Shown: positions 15,920 through 25,327, counted from the first letter of the stretch. The stretch: 51,033 bases of DNA from Bacteroidota bacterium (GCA_027621175.1 JAQCCM010000011.1:1-51033); one strand, 5' to 3'. Program-made: numbers and translations. The notes: generated from the letters alone by a model not told the origin.

Positions 15920-16918
15920 ATGAGCGATACCGCTGTAGATATTAAAGCGTTAAATGAACGTATTGAAAAAGAGAGCGCTTTTATAGATATCCTTACTCTT
16001 GAAATGAATAAGGTTATTGTGGGACAACAACACATGGTAGAACGCCTACTCATCGGACTATTAGGGCAAGGGCATATCTTACTTGAAGGTGTTCCTGGGT
16101 TGGCAAAAACACTTGCCATTAACTCCCTGAGTAAAGCCGTAAAAGCAAGTTTTAGCCGGATTCAATTCACCCCCGATTTGCTTCCTGCCGATGTGATTGG
16201 AACAATGATATACAACACCAAGGAAAACGATTTTAGCATTAAGAAGGGACCTGTATTTGCCAACTTTGTTCTTGCAGATGAAATCAACCGTGCGCCTGCC
16301 AAAGTGCAGTCGGCTCTGTTAGAAGCCATGCAAGAAAAGCAGGTCACCATTGGAGACGAAACCTTTAAACTAAAGCTACCGTTTTTGGTTATGGCAACCC
16401 AAAACCCCGTAGAACAAGAAGGAACCTATCCGCTTCCCGAAGCGCAGGTGGACCGATTTATGCTTAAGGTCATCATTGATTATCCAAAACTTGCCGACGA
16501 GCAGCTCATTGTTCGTGCGAATTTGAACGATTCTTTTGGTAAGATAAACCCTGTTATTTCAACGACTCAAATCAGTAAAGCACAAAAAGCCGTTCGCGAA
16601 GTGTATATGGATGAAAAAATTGAAAAGTATATTTTAGATTTGGTTTTTGCCACACGCTATCCCGATCAGTATAAATTACAATCACTAAAACCGCTTATCA
16701 GTTTTGGTGCGTCGCCAAGGGGGAGTATCAACTTGGCAACGGCGGCAAAATGCTATGCCTTTATAAAACGTAGGGGGTATGTAATTCCGGAAGATGTACG
16801 CGCCGTGATTTTTGACGTGTTGCGTCATCGTATTGGCATTACGTATGAGGCAGAAGCCGAAAATATTACGTCGGAAGATATCATTCAGCGCATTGTAAAT
16901 GCGGTAGAAGTACCTTAG
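15920..16918 (+). CDS. MoxR family AAA+ ATPase
   Basis: 332 residues. Walker A G-V-P-G-L-A-K-T (57-64), Walker B with L-A-D-E-I-N-R (D120, E121), sensor 1 A-T-Q-N-P and sensor-2 region F-G-A-S-P-R-G. MoxR ATPases act as chaperones with von Willebrand A (VWA) partners; the partners here are DUF58, BatA and BatB immediately downstream. It is the first gene of the operon; the DUF58 gene starts 20 bases after its stop. In Bacteroides the Bat operon was linked to oxygen tolerance, though the mechanism is unresolved. Confidence 0.95.
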   Translation: MSDTAVDIKALNERIEKESAFIDILTLEMNKVIVGQQHMVERLLIGLLGQGHILLEGVPGLAKTLAINSLSKAVKASFSRIQFTPDLLPADVIGTMIYNTKENDFSIKKGPVFANFVLADEINRAPAKVQSALLEAMQEKQVTIGDETFKLKLPFLVMATQNPVEQEGTYPLPEAQVDRFMLKVIIDYPKLADEQLIVRANLNDSFGKINPVISTTQISKAQKAVREVYMDEKIEKYILDLVFATRYPDQYKLQSLKPLISFGASPRGSINLATAAKCYAFIKRRGYVIPEDVRAVIFDVLRHRIGITYEAEAENITSEDIIQRIVNAVEVP

Positions 16919-16938
16919 AACAATCCCACATTTTTGAT

Positions 16939-17805
16939 ATGGACACAAAAGAGCTTTTAAAGAAAGTTCGGAAGATTGAGATTAAAACCCGCCGATTGAG
17001 TAATCATATTTTTGGGGGGGAATATCAAAGTACGTTTAAAGGGCGTGGCATGACCTTTAGCGAGGTGCGTCAATACCAATACGGAGACGATGTCCGTGCC
17101 ATAGACTGGAATGTTACTGCGCGGTATCAAGAACCCTACGTAAAAGTTTTTGAAGAAGAACGCGAGCTTACGCTTATGCTTTTGGTAGACGTTAGTGGCT
17201 CCGCCAATTTTGGAACACAGCAACAGCTCAAACGCGATATGATTACCGAAATTGCAGCAACGCTTGCCTTTTCTGCCTTGCAAAACAACGATAAAGTTGG
17301 GCTTCTCCTTTTTTCCGATGAAGTGGAACTTTTTATTACGCCCAAAAAAGGAAAGTCACATGTGCTTCGTATCATTCGTGAGTTGCTTGAACAAAAACCA
17401 AAAAGCCCAAAAACAAACCTTTCTGCTGCGTTAGAATTTATGAGTCGTGTTCTTAAAAAACGAGCTATTGTATTTGTACTTTCAGATTTTCTTGACACTG
17501 GTTACGATCAGGCGGTGCAGTTGGCTGCACGCAAGCACGACCTCACAGGCATTCGCCTTTTTGACCCCATGGAAGCCAAACTTCCAGCGGCAGGTCTGCT
17601 CTATATGAAAGATGCTGAGACAGGCAAGAATAAATGGGTAAACAGCTCATCCAAAAGTGTACGCACGGCATATGCGCTAGCACACCGAAAAACAGCAGAT
17701 TATTTCAGCGGGCAATTTACCCGTCACGGTGCGGGAGCCATTTCTTGCGCCACAAACGAAAGCTATGTCAAAAAACTATTAACCTATTTTAAAAGTCGTG
17801 GATAG
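16939..17805 (+). CDS. DUF58 protein with VWA-like domain
   Basis: 288 residues. The N-terminal ~70 residues contain the DUF58 core (G-R-G-M-T-F-S-E-V-R-Q-Y-Q-Y-G-D-D-V-R-A-I-D-W). A VWA-like fold follows with a MIDAS-type D-V-S-G-S (Asp84, Ser86, Ser88). No membrane segment is seen, so it is predicted to be cytosolic and to work with the MoxR ATPase. It overlaps the next gene by 8 bases. Role inferred from the operon: adaptor between MoxR and the membrane Bat proteins. Confidence 0.92.
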   Translation: MDTKELLKKVRKIEIKTRRLSNHIFGGEYQSTFKGRGMTFSEVRQYQYGDDVRAIDWNVTARYQEPYVKVFEEERELTLMLLVDVSGSANFGTQQQLKRDMITEIAATLAFSALQNNDKVGLLLFSDEVELFITPKKGKSHVLRIIRELLEQKPKSPKTNLSAALEFMSRVLKKRAIVFVLSDFLDTGYDQAVQLAARKHDLTGIRLFDPMEAKLPAAGLLYMKDAETGKNKWVNSSSKSVRTAYALAHRKTADYFSGQFTRHGAGAISCATNESYVKKLLTYFKSRG

Positions 17806-19384
17806 ATTTTTTCGCTTGTTGGTTTTGATTTTTGGTACCACTTGGGCAATGGCACAAACCCAAGTGCGTATAAGTGCAGACACGCTTTCCGTAAAACTCG
17901 CCGAGCAAATCAATGTAAAAATTTCTGTTTCTGCTGCGAATAATCCGCAAATTCAGTTTCCCCCACTACAAGCGTTTAGCCCGTTTGAAGTGATAGATAC
18001 CACAGCCGTTGACACCCTCGTTTTAAATAAGATTAAAACGTTCACAAAAACCTATGCAGTGATTCACTTTGATACGGGACAAATTATATTACCCGCCCAA
18101 AAAGTTGTTGTTGATGGGAGTTTATTTTCCACAGACTCACTGCAAATTCAAGTGAATGATGTTATGGTGGATACCTTACAACAACCGCTTTTCCCCATCA
18201 AAACCATATTGCCCATGGCAAAAAACACCACAGGTTGGTGGAAGCCTTATGCGTACGGATTTTTAATTTGCTTCCTTCTTGCTGTAGGATATTTCTTGGC
18301 AACACGAACACAACAACGCATTCGTGCCAAGCGACGTAAATTACCCCCTTTTGAGCGTGCTATTCAAGCCTTGCAGGCCCTTGAAAATAAGCAGTTAGAT
18401 AAACAAGAAGAGTATAAAGAATACTACTCCGAAATGACAGATATTGTTAAAAATTATTTGGAAGATGAAGCGCATATAGATGCACTTGAAAGTACCTCCG
18501 ATGAACTCTTAACAAAATTGGAATTGCTTCGCGATACAGGAAACTTGGACTTAACGTCTGAAACCATAGATCACCTAAAAGAAGTGTTGCTCACTGCCGA
18601 TTTGGTAAAGTTTGCCCGTGCGATGCCCGAAGAACGATTGGCGCGTTTGGACAGAACTAAAATTGAGGCCGTTGTAAAAGAAACGCAAGCAGCACTCCCC
18701 GAACCTACAGAAGAAGAGCGCCTTCAAAACGAGGCGTATGCACGCATGCGACGCAAGCAACAACAGCGCAAACGCCTGCAAATAGCAGGACTTTCTGTAT
18801 TGGGTGTTATGGTAGTTTTCGCTTCTGTGATGATTTTCAACTACGGCGCCATGCAAGCCAAAGACCGTGTTTTTGGACACCCAACGCTGGAATGGCTGGA
18901 ACAAGATTGGGTTATAAGCAGCTACGGCATTTCCGAAATGCAGCTTAACACCCCCGATGTTTTGGGGCGTAAGGCATTGCCAAATCGATTGCATCAACAG
19001 TTTGTGTTGGGCAGCTTAGAGGATGCTTTCTTGATCGTATTATACATGGAGCACTCCAAAGCCAAAGAGGAGCAAACGATCGACTTACAACAAAAAGTGG
19101 ATAATGTGATTGGCTATTTTGATAGCATGGGCGCAACCAATATTTTCCAAAAACAAAACGATTATTCCACTACCTCGGGGATTGAAGGGATTGTTGCATC
19201 AGGATCTTTTGATTGGATAAAGAAAAACGGCAAATCGCAGCGCAAAACCTACGAGGTATATCATTTTACAGAAAATAAAGGCTTTCAACAATTGCAATTG
19301 GTTTACGATCGCGACGACCGCTACGCCAAAGAACTTATCGAACGTATTTTGGGTAGTATTGCATTTAAAACCGAAACCCCATGA
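17798..19384 (+). CDS. Bat-operon membrane protein, BatD-like (two membrane segments)
   Basis: 528 residues, GTG start overlapping DUF58 by 8 bases. A signal peptide (about 1-19, ending A-M-A-Q) precedes a periplasmic beta-rich domain (20-145) resembling the BatD N-terminus. A membrane helix (about 150-169) follows, then a helical cytoplasmic domain (about 180-325) with a basic stretch, a second helix (about 327-349) and a C-terminal domain of ~180 residues that I do not recognise (W-I-S-S-Y-G-I-S region). Proteins at this position in flavobacterial Bat operons are usually annotated as BatD-like or hypothetical. Its stop overlaps batA by 4 bases. Confidence 0.75.
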   Translation: MDRFFRLLVLIFGTTWAMAQTQVRISADTLSVKLAEQINVKISVSAANNPQIQFPPLQAFSPFEVIDTTAVDTLVLNKIKTFTKTYAVIHFDTGQIILPAQKVVVDGSLFSTDSLQIQVNDVMVDTLQQPLFPIKTILPMAKNTTGWWKPYAYGFLICFLLAVGYFLATRTQQRIRAKRRKLPPFERAIQALQALENKQLDKQEEYKEYYSEMTDIVKNYLEDEAHIDALESTSDELLTKLELLRDTGNLDLTSETIDHLKEVLLTADLVKFARAMPEERLARLDRTKIEAVVKETQAALPEPTEEERLQNEAYARMRRKQQQRKRLQIAGLSVLGVMVVFASVMIFNYGAMQAKDRVFGHPTLEWLEQDWVISSYGISEMQLNTPDVLGRKALPNRLHQQFVLGSLEDAFLIVLYMEHSKAKEEQTIDLQQKVDNVIGYFDSMGATNIFQKQNDYSTTSGIEGIVASGSFDWIKKNGKSQRKTYEVYHFTENKGFQQLQLVYDRDDRYAKELIERILGSIAFKTETP

Positions 19385-20382
19385 CGGAATATACATTTGC
19401 TAATCCTGAATTTTTCTGGGGCCTTTTAGTCATCCCACTTCTTGTGGCATGGCATATATTCTCACGTAAAAAGCAGGTAGCGCATGTACTTAATCCAAGT
19501 GTAAAAGCCTTTACCAAATCGGGGAGTTTACCCAAATGGCAGCCTATTTTAGTCGTACTACGTATGGTGGCAATTGCGCTAATTTTGGTGGCTTTGGCAC
19601 GTCCGCAAACGCAAGACGTAAGCACGCAAACCAAAACAAATAAAGGCATTGACATAGTAATGGCAATCGATGTTTCATCAAGTATGCTTGCCCGAGACTT
19701 AAAACCCAATCGCCTATCGGCACTTAAAAAAGTTGCCGCTGATTTTATTTCCAAACGTACCTCAGACCGTATTGGATTAGTAGTTTATGCAGGCGAGAGT
19801 TATACCAAAACACCCATTACTTCCGACAAAGCACTTGTTGTAGATGTGCTTGGAAAAATAAACTTTGACGGCGTAATTAACGATGGAACTGCAATTGGAA
19901 TGGGGCTTGCCACCGCAGTAAACCGTCTGCGTGACAGCAAAGCCAAAAGCAAGGTTATTATTCTACTCACAGATGGGGTAAACAACACAGGTTTTGTTGA
20001 TCCCAAAACCGCTGCAGGATTGGCAAGTTCTTTTGGTATCAAAACCTATACCATTGGGTTGGGAAGTAATGGCACTGCACCAGCACCAGCAGCCTTGAGA
20101 CCAGATGGGACTTTTATATATCAGCTTAAAAAGGTTGAAATTGATGAGGAGTTGCTAAAATCGATTGCGGCAGAGACAGGAGGTAGTTATTACCGCGCTA
20201 CGGATAATAAGAAATTAGAGGCTATTTACGAAGAAATCAATAAGCTGGAACGCACAGAGGTAGAAGAAATTCGCTACACCAAATACCACGAAAAGTTTCG
20301 TGTATTTGTTTTTTGGGCCATGGCAGCTCTGCTGCTAGAATGGATATTACGTCACACCCTTTTTAAATCGGCAATGACATGA
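19381..20382 (+). CDS. batA: BatA, VWA domain membrane protein
   Basis: 333 residues. Two N-terminal membrane helices (about 10-27 and 56-73), then a VWA domain with MIDAS D-V-S-S-S (Asp97, Ser99, Ser101) and T-D-G-V-N, and a C-terminal helix (about 309-330). The VWA domain lies on the side that can meet MoxR and DUF58. Its start overlaps the preceding gene by 4 bases and its stop overlaps batB by 4. It is a close paralog of the next gene; the two share layout and MIDAS position. Confidence 0.94.
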   Translation: MTEYTFANPEFFWGLLVIPLLVAWHIFSRKKQVAHVLNPSVKAFTKSGSLPKWQPILVVLRMVAIALILVALARPQTQDVSTQTKTNKGIDIVMAIDVSSSMLARDLKPNRLSALKKVAADFISKRTSDRIGLVVYAGESYTKTPITSDKALVVDVLGKINFDGVINDGTAIGMGLATAVNRLRDSKAKSKVIILLTDGVNNTGFVDPKTAAGLASSFGIKTYTIGLGSNGTAPAPAALRPDGTFIYQLKKVEIDEELLKSIAAETGGSYYRATDNKKLEAIYEEINKLERTEVEEIRYTKYHEKFRVFVFWAMAALLLEWILRHTLFKSAMT

Positions 20383-21410
20383 TACAGTACGAACAAACCC
20401 TATATTTTTATTTGCTGCTACTTATCCCGGTTTTGGCATTGGGATATACGCTATTTACCCTTTGGAAAAAGCGTGTACAACAAAAGCTTGCTTCAGCAAC
20501 AATGTTGGCGCATATTGCACCCGAACGCTCTTTTTTTAAAGGTTGGGTAAAGCAAGTATTGTTGTGGCTGGGGTTGGCATGTATATGCTTCGGATTGGTT
20601 AATCCGCAAATAGGTACCGAACTAGAAACCGTAAAGCGAGAAGGGGTGGATTTGGTCTTTGCCATTGACGTGTCTAAAAGCATGCTGGCAGAAGATATTG
20701 TGCCAAACCGATTGGAAAAAGCCAAGCGATTAACAAGTGAACTCATCAATCAATTGGTCAGCGACCGTGTAGGGATTATCGCTTATGCTTCTTCGGCAAT
20801 TCCGCATTTGCCTATTACTACTGACTATGCCGCAGCTCGTATGTTTTTAACGTCTTTAGATACCAATATGATTTCCTCGCAAGGAACAGCAATTTCGGCA
20901 GCTACTCGCTTAGCAGAAACCTATTTTGATGATGAAAATCAAAGCAACAGAGTGGTATGCATCATATCTGATGGCGAAGATCATGGCGAAGATGCACTTA
21001 TGGCTGCCAAGCAAGCCGCAGAAGAAGGCATTACCTTTTTTACCGTTGTTGTAGGTACCGAAAAAGGTTCCGTGATTCCAATTAAACAAGGCAGTGCAGT
21101 TTCCTATAAAAAAGATGCAGAAGGGGAAGTAGTCATTACCAAAAGCGATTTTGAACAGATGAAATCCATAGCAGAAGAAACGGACGGATTATTTTTAGAA
21201 GGTAACAATACCGAAGCCGTTGTAACAGCGATTATCGATCGCTTAAAAGAAATGGACAAACAAGAGTTTGAAGCCAAACAATTTGTTAAATTCAAGGACC
21301 AATTTCAATGGTTTTTGGGAATTGGATTATTTTTGATTGTATTAGATTTATTTTTGTTTTACAAAAAAACCCAATGGCTAAAAAAACTAAACCTATTTCA
21401 TGATGCGTAA
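20379..21410 (+). CDS. batB: BatB, VWA domain membrane protein
   Basis: 343 residues. Two N-terminal helices (about 8-28 and 57-74), a VWA domain with D-V-S-K-S (Asp97, Ser99, Ser101) and S-D-G-E-D-H-G-E-D, and a C-terminal helix (about 308-328). The MIDAS residues occur at the same positions as in BatA, which marks a gene duplication. It overlaps batC by 11 bases. The family is clear; the metal-dependent ligand is not known. Confidence 0.94.
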   Translation: MIQYEQTLYFYLLLLIPVLALGYTLFTLWKKRVQQKLASATMLAHIAPERSFFKGWVKQVLLWLGLACICFGLVNPQIGTELETVKREGVDLVFAIDVSKSMLAEDIVPNRLEKAKRLTSELINQLVSDRVGIIAYASSAIPHLPITTDYAAARMFLTSLDTNMISSQGTAISAATRLAETYFDDENQSNRVVCIISDGEDHGEDALMAAKQAAEEGITFFTVVVGTEKGSVIPIKQGSAVSYKKDAEGEVVITKSDFEQMKSIAEETDGLFLEGNNTEAVVTAIIDRLKEMDKQEFEAKQFVKFKDQFQWFLGIGLFLIVLDLFLFYKKTQWLKKLNLFHDA

Positions 21411-22236
21411 ATTGTTTTGTATTGTTTTATGGTTGCCGCTGGTGGTTGCTGCGCAAGATGAAATGCGCTTACAACAAGCCGAAAATTATATTTTTGAGGG
21501 CAATGAAGCTTTTGACGCACTAGATGGCGTAGAAGCTGAAAAAAACTACCGCCGTGCTGCTGCAATTGGAACGAAAACAGATGTTGCACGTTTTAATATG
21601 GGTGCTACCTTGCAGCAAGACAATTATGTGGACGAGGCGCTTCGCGCTTATGCTGAGGTAACAAAAACCACTAAGGAACGCCCTAACAAACACCGTACGT
21701 TTCACAATATTGGCAATGCGCTGATGCAAATCAAAGATTACAAAGGCGCAGTTGAAGCTTATAAAAATGCGCTGCGAAACAATCCTAATGACGACGAAAC
21801 CCGATACAATTATGCGTTAGCCAAGAAATTGCTGGAAGAAGAAAATCAAGATCAAGACCAGAAAGACAACCAAGACAATCAGGACAACCAAGACAATCAG
21901 GATAATCAAGATCAACAAAAGGATAAAAACCAAGACCAAGAGGGCGATAAGGATAAAGAGCAAGAGGGCGAAGACCAGCAAGACAAGAAAGACGAATCTG
22001 GCGACGAAGGTGAAAACGAAAAAGACGAAAAAGAGTCGGATAAAAACGATGAACAAGACCAACAAGGCGACAACGAAAAAGAACAGCAATCACCACAAGC
22101 AAGTCCTGCACAGTTATCGCCTCAACAGGTTCAGAATTTGTTAGAAGCCATGAACAACGAAGAGAAAAAAGTGCAAGACAAAGTAAACGCCAAAAAAGCA
22201 AAAGCCGTTGGCACAAAAAGTAAAAAAGACTGGTAA
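21400..22236 (+). CDS. batC: BatC, TPR protein with long acidic low-complexity tail
   Basis: 278 residues. A signal peptide (about 1-18, V-V-A-A-Q) leads into TPR repeats (about 20-145; H-N-I-G-N-A-L-M-Q-I-K-D-Y-K-G-A, then N-N-P-N-D-D-E-T-R-Y-N-Y-A-L-A). From residue ~150 to ~235 the chain is almost only Q, D, N, E and K, including five D-N-Q units, then an L-S-P-Q-Q-V-Q-N-L-L segment and a lysine-rich C-terminus. The TPR part probably binds the other Bat proteins in the periplasm; the tail is disordered and length-variable in the family. The start could be either of two adjacent ATGs (21400 or 21403). Confidence 0.9.
   Translation: MMRKLFCIVLWLPLVVAAQDEMRLQQAENYIFEGNEAFDALDGVEAEKNYRRAAAIGTKTDVARFNMGATLQQDNYVDEALRAYAEVTKTTKERPNKHRTFHNIGNALMQIKDYKGAVEAYKNALRNNPNDDETRYNYALAKKLLEEENQDQDQKDNQDNQDNQDNQDNQDQQKDKNQDQEGDKDKEQEGEDQQDKKDESGDEGENEKDEKESDKNDEQDQQGDNEKEQQSPQASPAQLSPQQVQNLLEAMNNEEKKVQDKVNAKKAKAVGTKSKKDW
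21865..21909 (+). repeat. Five 9-bp tandem units encoding D-N-Q
   Basis: Units GACAACCAA/GACAATCAG alternate perfectly twice and are followed by GATAATCAA. The period is in frame, so slippage changes length in steps of three residues within the acidic tail of BatC without frameshift. Confidence 0.85.
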
Positions 22237-23987
22237 TGAACAAAAAAGGGATTTGGTGTTTGTTGCTTGTCTTGGCGGTTTCGTCAAGGCTTTTTGGGCA
22301 AGTTTCGTTTGAAGCTACTGTTAGCAAAAACGAACTCGGCATCAATGAACGCTTGCGTGTGGAGTTTACCATGGATAAAGACGGCGATAATTTTCGACCA
22401 CCTTCATTCGATGGATTTCGTGTTGTTGCGGGTCCTAATCAGTCTGTTAGTAATATGTTTGTTAACGGAAAGCGATCGTTTTCTAAAAGCTACACCTATT
22501 TTTTGACACCCCTTAAAAAAGGCACTACAAGTATTGGTCAAGCGTCTATTGAAATTGATGGTAATATATATAAAACCAGTCCGGTAAAAGTAGTTGTAAC
22601 AGATGCTGTTGCGATTCCCAAAAATCCAAACGACCCAAATTATATAGCCTCTGAAAACGTACATTTGGTTGCCGAGTTATCAAGCAGCAAGGTTTATATA
22701 AACGAGCCTGTAACGGTAGTATATAAGCTCTACTTTGGCGGCAAAGTAAGACCCTCAGACGTAAACCCCATTGACACACCCGAGTATAAAGATTTTTGGT
22801 CGCAAGATATTCCGTCAAGACGTACGATAGACAGAGAAATGTATAAAGGTAAATCGTACAATTTTGTGGCGTGGCAGCAAACGGTCTTGTATCCACAAAG
22901 AGCAGGAAAACTACCCATCGCCCCACTAACCCTCGATGTGCAGTTAGATGTACCTACCAACCGTCGTGACTTTTTTGGCAATGAAATTTACACCCAAGTT
23001 TCGCGCACCATTACGGCAGGAAAACGTACACTAACGGTATTACCTTTCCCCGAAGAAGGAAAACCCAACACCTTTAACGGGGCTGTAGGCACATTTGAAT
23101 TAGAGGTTAAAACATCTAAAACCGCTCTTAATGCTTCAGAGTCGTTGCAGGCCACGGTACAAGTGAAAGGAAAAGGAAACTTGAAGCTGTTTTCACTACC
23201 CGAATTGGTTACTCCTAGCGCACTCGAACGCTACGACCCAGAGTACAAAGAACAAGTAAACACCACCTTGGGAGGGATGCGCGGAACCATTGAGGACACC
23301 TATACTTTAGTGCCTCAGTATCAAGGAAAATATCCGATTCCATCTGTCCGGTTTTCCTATTTTGACCCAAGTACGAAATCATATAAAACATTGACGTCAA
23401 AAGAGGTTGTTATTGATGTCATTGAAGGACCAAAATCTCTTGGCACAACAGCATCAAATACTACTACAACAAATGCAGTAGAAGTACCCTCCATTTCCAA
23501 TGCTTTTCAATTTATTGCACAACGCGCAAACTTCAAACCTGTAGTACAGTTACCCTTTATTGGAAGCTTGTTATTTTATATGTTGTTGCTATTCCCCATT
23601 TTACTTTTGAGTATTTATTTGGTGTTGCGCAAACGCACCCCCGATGCTGCCTTATTGGCGCAACGGCATAAGGCTAGATTGGCCAAAAAATATTTGGGTA
23701 AAGCAAAGCGGAATATGTCAGATGCAACGGATTTTTATGTGGCACTGGAAGGAGCACTTCACAACTATGTCAAGGCGCGTTTGCATATTCAAACGGCAGA
23801 TTTTAGTAAAGAAAAGATGGAGGCATTACTCACCGAAAAAGGGGTTGACACCCAAACCGTTGCGCTCTTTATTCAGGTACTCACCAATTGTGAGTTTGCC
23901 CGATACACGCCAAGTTCAAGAAGTAGTATGGAGCAAGATTATGCCACCGCCGTAGAGGCCATAACCCAAATGGACAAACAATTTTAG
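22236..23987 (+). CDS. batD: BatD, periplasmic beta-domain protein
   Basis: 583 residues; ATG overlaps the batC stop by one base. A signal peptide (about 1-22, L-F-G-Q) is followed by repeated beta-sandwich domains (about 23-430) starting with the BatD hallmark V-S-F-E-A-T-V-S-K-N-E-L-G-I-N-E. A membrane helix (about 443-465) and a cytoplasmic helical tail (about 470-583) complete it. This is the canonical BatD of the operon, and the earlier gene at 17798 is a shorter relative. It probably forms the periplasmic scaffold of the Bat complex. Confidence 0.94.
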   Translation: MNKKGIWCLLLVLAVSSRLFGQVSFEATVSKNELGINERLRVEFTMDKDGDNFRPPSFDGFRVVAGPNQSVSNMFVNGKRSFSKSYTYFLTPLKKGTTSIGQASIEIDGNIYKTSPVKVVVTDAVAIPKNPNDPNYIASENVHLVAELSSSKVYINEPVTVVYKLYFGGKVRPSDVNPIDTPEYKDFWSQDIPSRRTIDREMYKGKSYNFVAWQQTVLYPQRAGKLPIAPLTLDVQLDVPTNRRDFFGNEIYTQVSRTITAGKRTLTVLPFPEEGKPNTFNGAVGTFELEVKTSKTALNASESLQATVQVKGKGNLKLFSLPELVTPSALERYDPEYKEQVNTTLGGMRGTIEDTYTLVPQYQGKYPIPSVRFSYFDPSTKSYKTLTSKEVVIDVIEGPKSLGTTASNTTTTNAVEVPSISNAFQFIAQRANFKPVVQLPFIGSLLFYMLLLFPILLLSIYLVLRKRTPDAALLAQRHKARLAKKYLGKAKRNMSDATDFYVALEGALHNYVKARLHIQTADFSKEKMEALLTEKGVDTQTVALFIQVLTNCEFARYTPSSRSSMEQDYATAVEAITQMDKQF

Positions 23988-23989
23988 AT

Positions 23990-24754
23990 ATGAGAACGAT
24001 TTCACTTGTTGTACTTCTTTCGTGTTTTGTTTGCGTGGGGCAATCATCCGAAGACTTATTTCGCGAAGGGAACAACGCCTACAACCAAGGCGATTATGAC
24101 CGTGCTATAGTGTATTATGATTCTATCCATTCGATGGGTGTGCACGCTGCGGAGCTCTATTATAATTTAGGAAATGCATATTACAAACAAAATGCGATCG
24201 CTTCAAGTATTTTGAATTACGAAAAAGCACTTTTGATGGATGCTAACAATTCGCAAGTGCTGAATAACTTGGCATTCGCCCAAAACATGACGTTAGACCG
24301 TTTTTCGCCCTTGCCTGAAAGCGACCTTAAAAAAACAACAGATCGTCTGTTGTTTTTGACTTCTGTTCGTGGTTGGAGTATTGCCGTAGTGGGTTTTATT
24401 TGGCTCACAGCACTGTTATTTTTCTTATATATCAAGTCGGGTAGAAGTGGTACGAAACGCTTTTTTTTCAGTGGTTTTGTTCTAACAGCGTTTGTTGCAA
24501 TATTGGCGTTAAGCGCTGCATTAAAACAAAAAAATATTTTAGAAAAGACACGACCTGCCATTGTTTTTGCTCAGCAAGAGGATTTTAGAGCTGAGCCCAA
24601 TTTAAGGGCTGAAGTACTGCTGAACATTCATGAGGGAACAAAAGTTTTTGTTCAAGACGAAGTGGAAGATTGGGTAAAGATAAAGCTGATAAATGGTGCT
24701 TTTGGGTGGATTCCGCAAAGCAGCATTCAGTATGTTAGCTTTGCTGCAGAATAG
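23990..24754 (+). CDS. batE: BatE, TPR and SH3 domain membrane protein
   Basis: 254 residues. A signal peptide (about 1-17, V-C-V-G-Q) precedes TPR units (about 20-105: F-R-E-G-N-N-A-Y-N-Q-G-D-Y, Y-Y-N-L-G-N-A-Y-Y-K-Q). Two membrane helices (about 128-148 and 156-176) follow, then a bacterial SH3 domain (about 190-250) ending W-V-K-I-K-L-I-N-G-A-F-G-W-I-P. It is the last gene of the Bat operon, 2 bases after batD, and overlaps cvpA convergently by 20 bases. Confidence 0.93.
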   Translation: MRTISLVVLLSCFVCVGQSSEDLFREGNNAYNQGDYDRAIVYYDSIHSMGVHAAELYYNLGNAYYKQNAIASSILNYEKALLMDANNSQVLNNLAFAQNMTLDRFSPLPESDLKKTTDRLLFLTSVRGWSIAVVGFIWLTALLFFLYIKSGRSGTKRFFFSGFVLTAFVAILALSAALKQKNILEKTRPAIVFAQQEDFRAEPNLRAEVLLNIHEGTKVFVQDEVEDWVKIKLINGAFGWIPQSSIQYVSFAAE

Positions 24755-25259
24755 GTGGAAGTTCGTCTATCGGGTTAATATCTGTATTTATTTGCTCAAA
24801 TAAATAAGCACCAAAATTTTGTAGCGGCTCAAAGAACAAAGAACCTTTGGTGATGTTTTCTGGCAAGAAAGGAACAAAAACGTTAATTTGACCCAAAATC
24901 CATATCAAAACCCCACAAATTACCAACCATTTGCACATCCCAAAAATGGCGCCCAATAGCCTGTTTAGAAAGCCAAGCAAAATCACTTTTGCTAACTTGG
25001 TGAGCAGCTTTCCAATCCATGCTACGCCAATGATAATACCCACAAACGTCAGGGCAAACGCCAAAAGCGGTAGGTATTCCCAAGCCAAGTATTTTGCCAA
25101 TAGATCGGCGGTAAAACTTGAAAAATGAAGTGCTCCAAAAACACCTAATACCAATGCTAACAACGAGGCAATTTCAACAAAAAAACCACGAAAAGCCCCA
25201 CGAATAAGCCCGTAGAAAAGCAAACAAACCACAGCAATATCGATATAGTTAAGCGGCAT
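24735..25259 (-). CDS. CvpA family membrane protein
   Basis: 174 residues with four hydrophobic segments (about 5-22, 28-50, 60-82, 98-122). The N-terminal Y-I-D-I-A-V-V-C-L-L-F-Y-G-L-I-R-G-A-F-R-G is the CvpA signature. CvpA was named for colicin V production in E. coli; broader roles in envelope integrity are suggested but unclear. Its -7 box ends 5 bases before the ATG, so the mRNA is probably leaderless. It is divergent from pheS, also leaderless, over a 68-base gap. Confidence 0.9.
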   Translation of the reverse strand: MPLNYIDIAVVCLLFYGLIRGAFRGFFVEIASLLALVLGVFGALHFSSFTADLLAKYLAWEYLPLLAFALTFVGIIIGVAWIGKLLTKLAKVILLGFLNRLLGAIFGMCKWLVICGVLIWILGQINVFVPFLPENITKGSLFFEPLQNFGAYLFEQINTDINPIDELPPILQQS

Positions 25260-25263
25260 ATCA

Positions 25264-25271
25264 CAAATGTA
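25264..25271 (-). promoter_or_regulatory. -7 box of cvpA, leaderless spacing
   Basis: TACATTTG on the minus strand, perfect match, ending 5 bases before the ATG. The start is also fixed by family alignment. Confidence 0.6.
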
Positions 25272-25314
25272 CGCATAGATTTGTTTCCGATGACGGTACT
25301 ATGTACGGAATGTG

Positions 25315-25322
25315 TATTTTTG
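25315..25322 (+). promoter_or_regulatory. -7 box of pheS, leaderless spacing
   Basis: TATTTTTG, perfect match, ending 6 bases before the pheS ATG, so the transcript would begin at the start codon. Confidence 0.6.
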
Positions 25323-25327
25323 CCCCT

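Noticed and set aside
21841-21915. Short tandem repeats that could be taken for a CRISPR array
   Set aside because: The units are contiguous, 9 bp long and in coding frame; there are no spacers and no cas genes in the window.
21785-22372. 195-codon open frame on the minus strand opposite batC
   Set aside because: It is the antisense shadow of the low-complexity D/N/Q/E tail; its translation is a Leu/Arg/Cys-rich string without family features.
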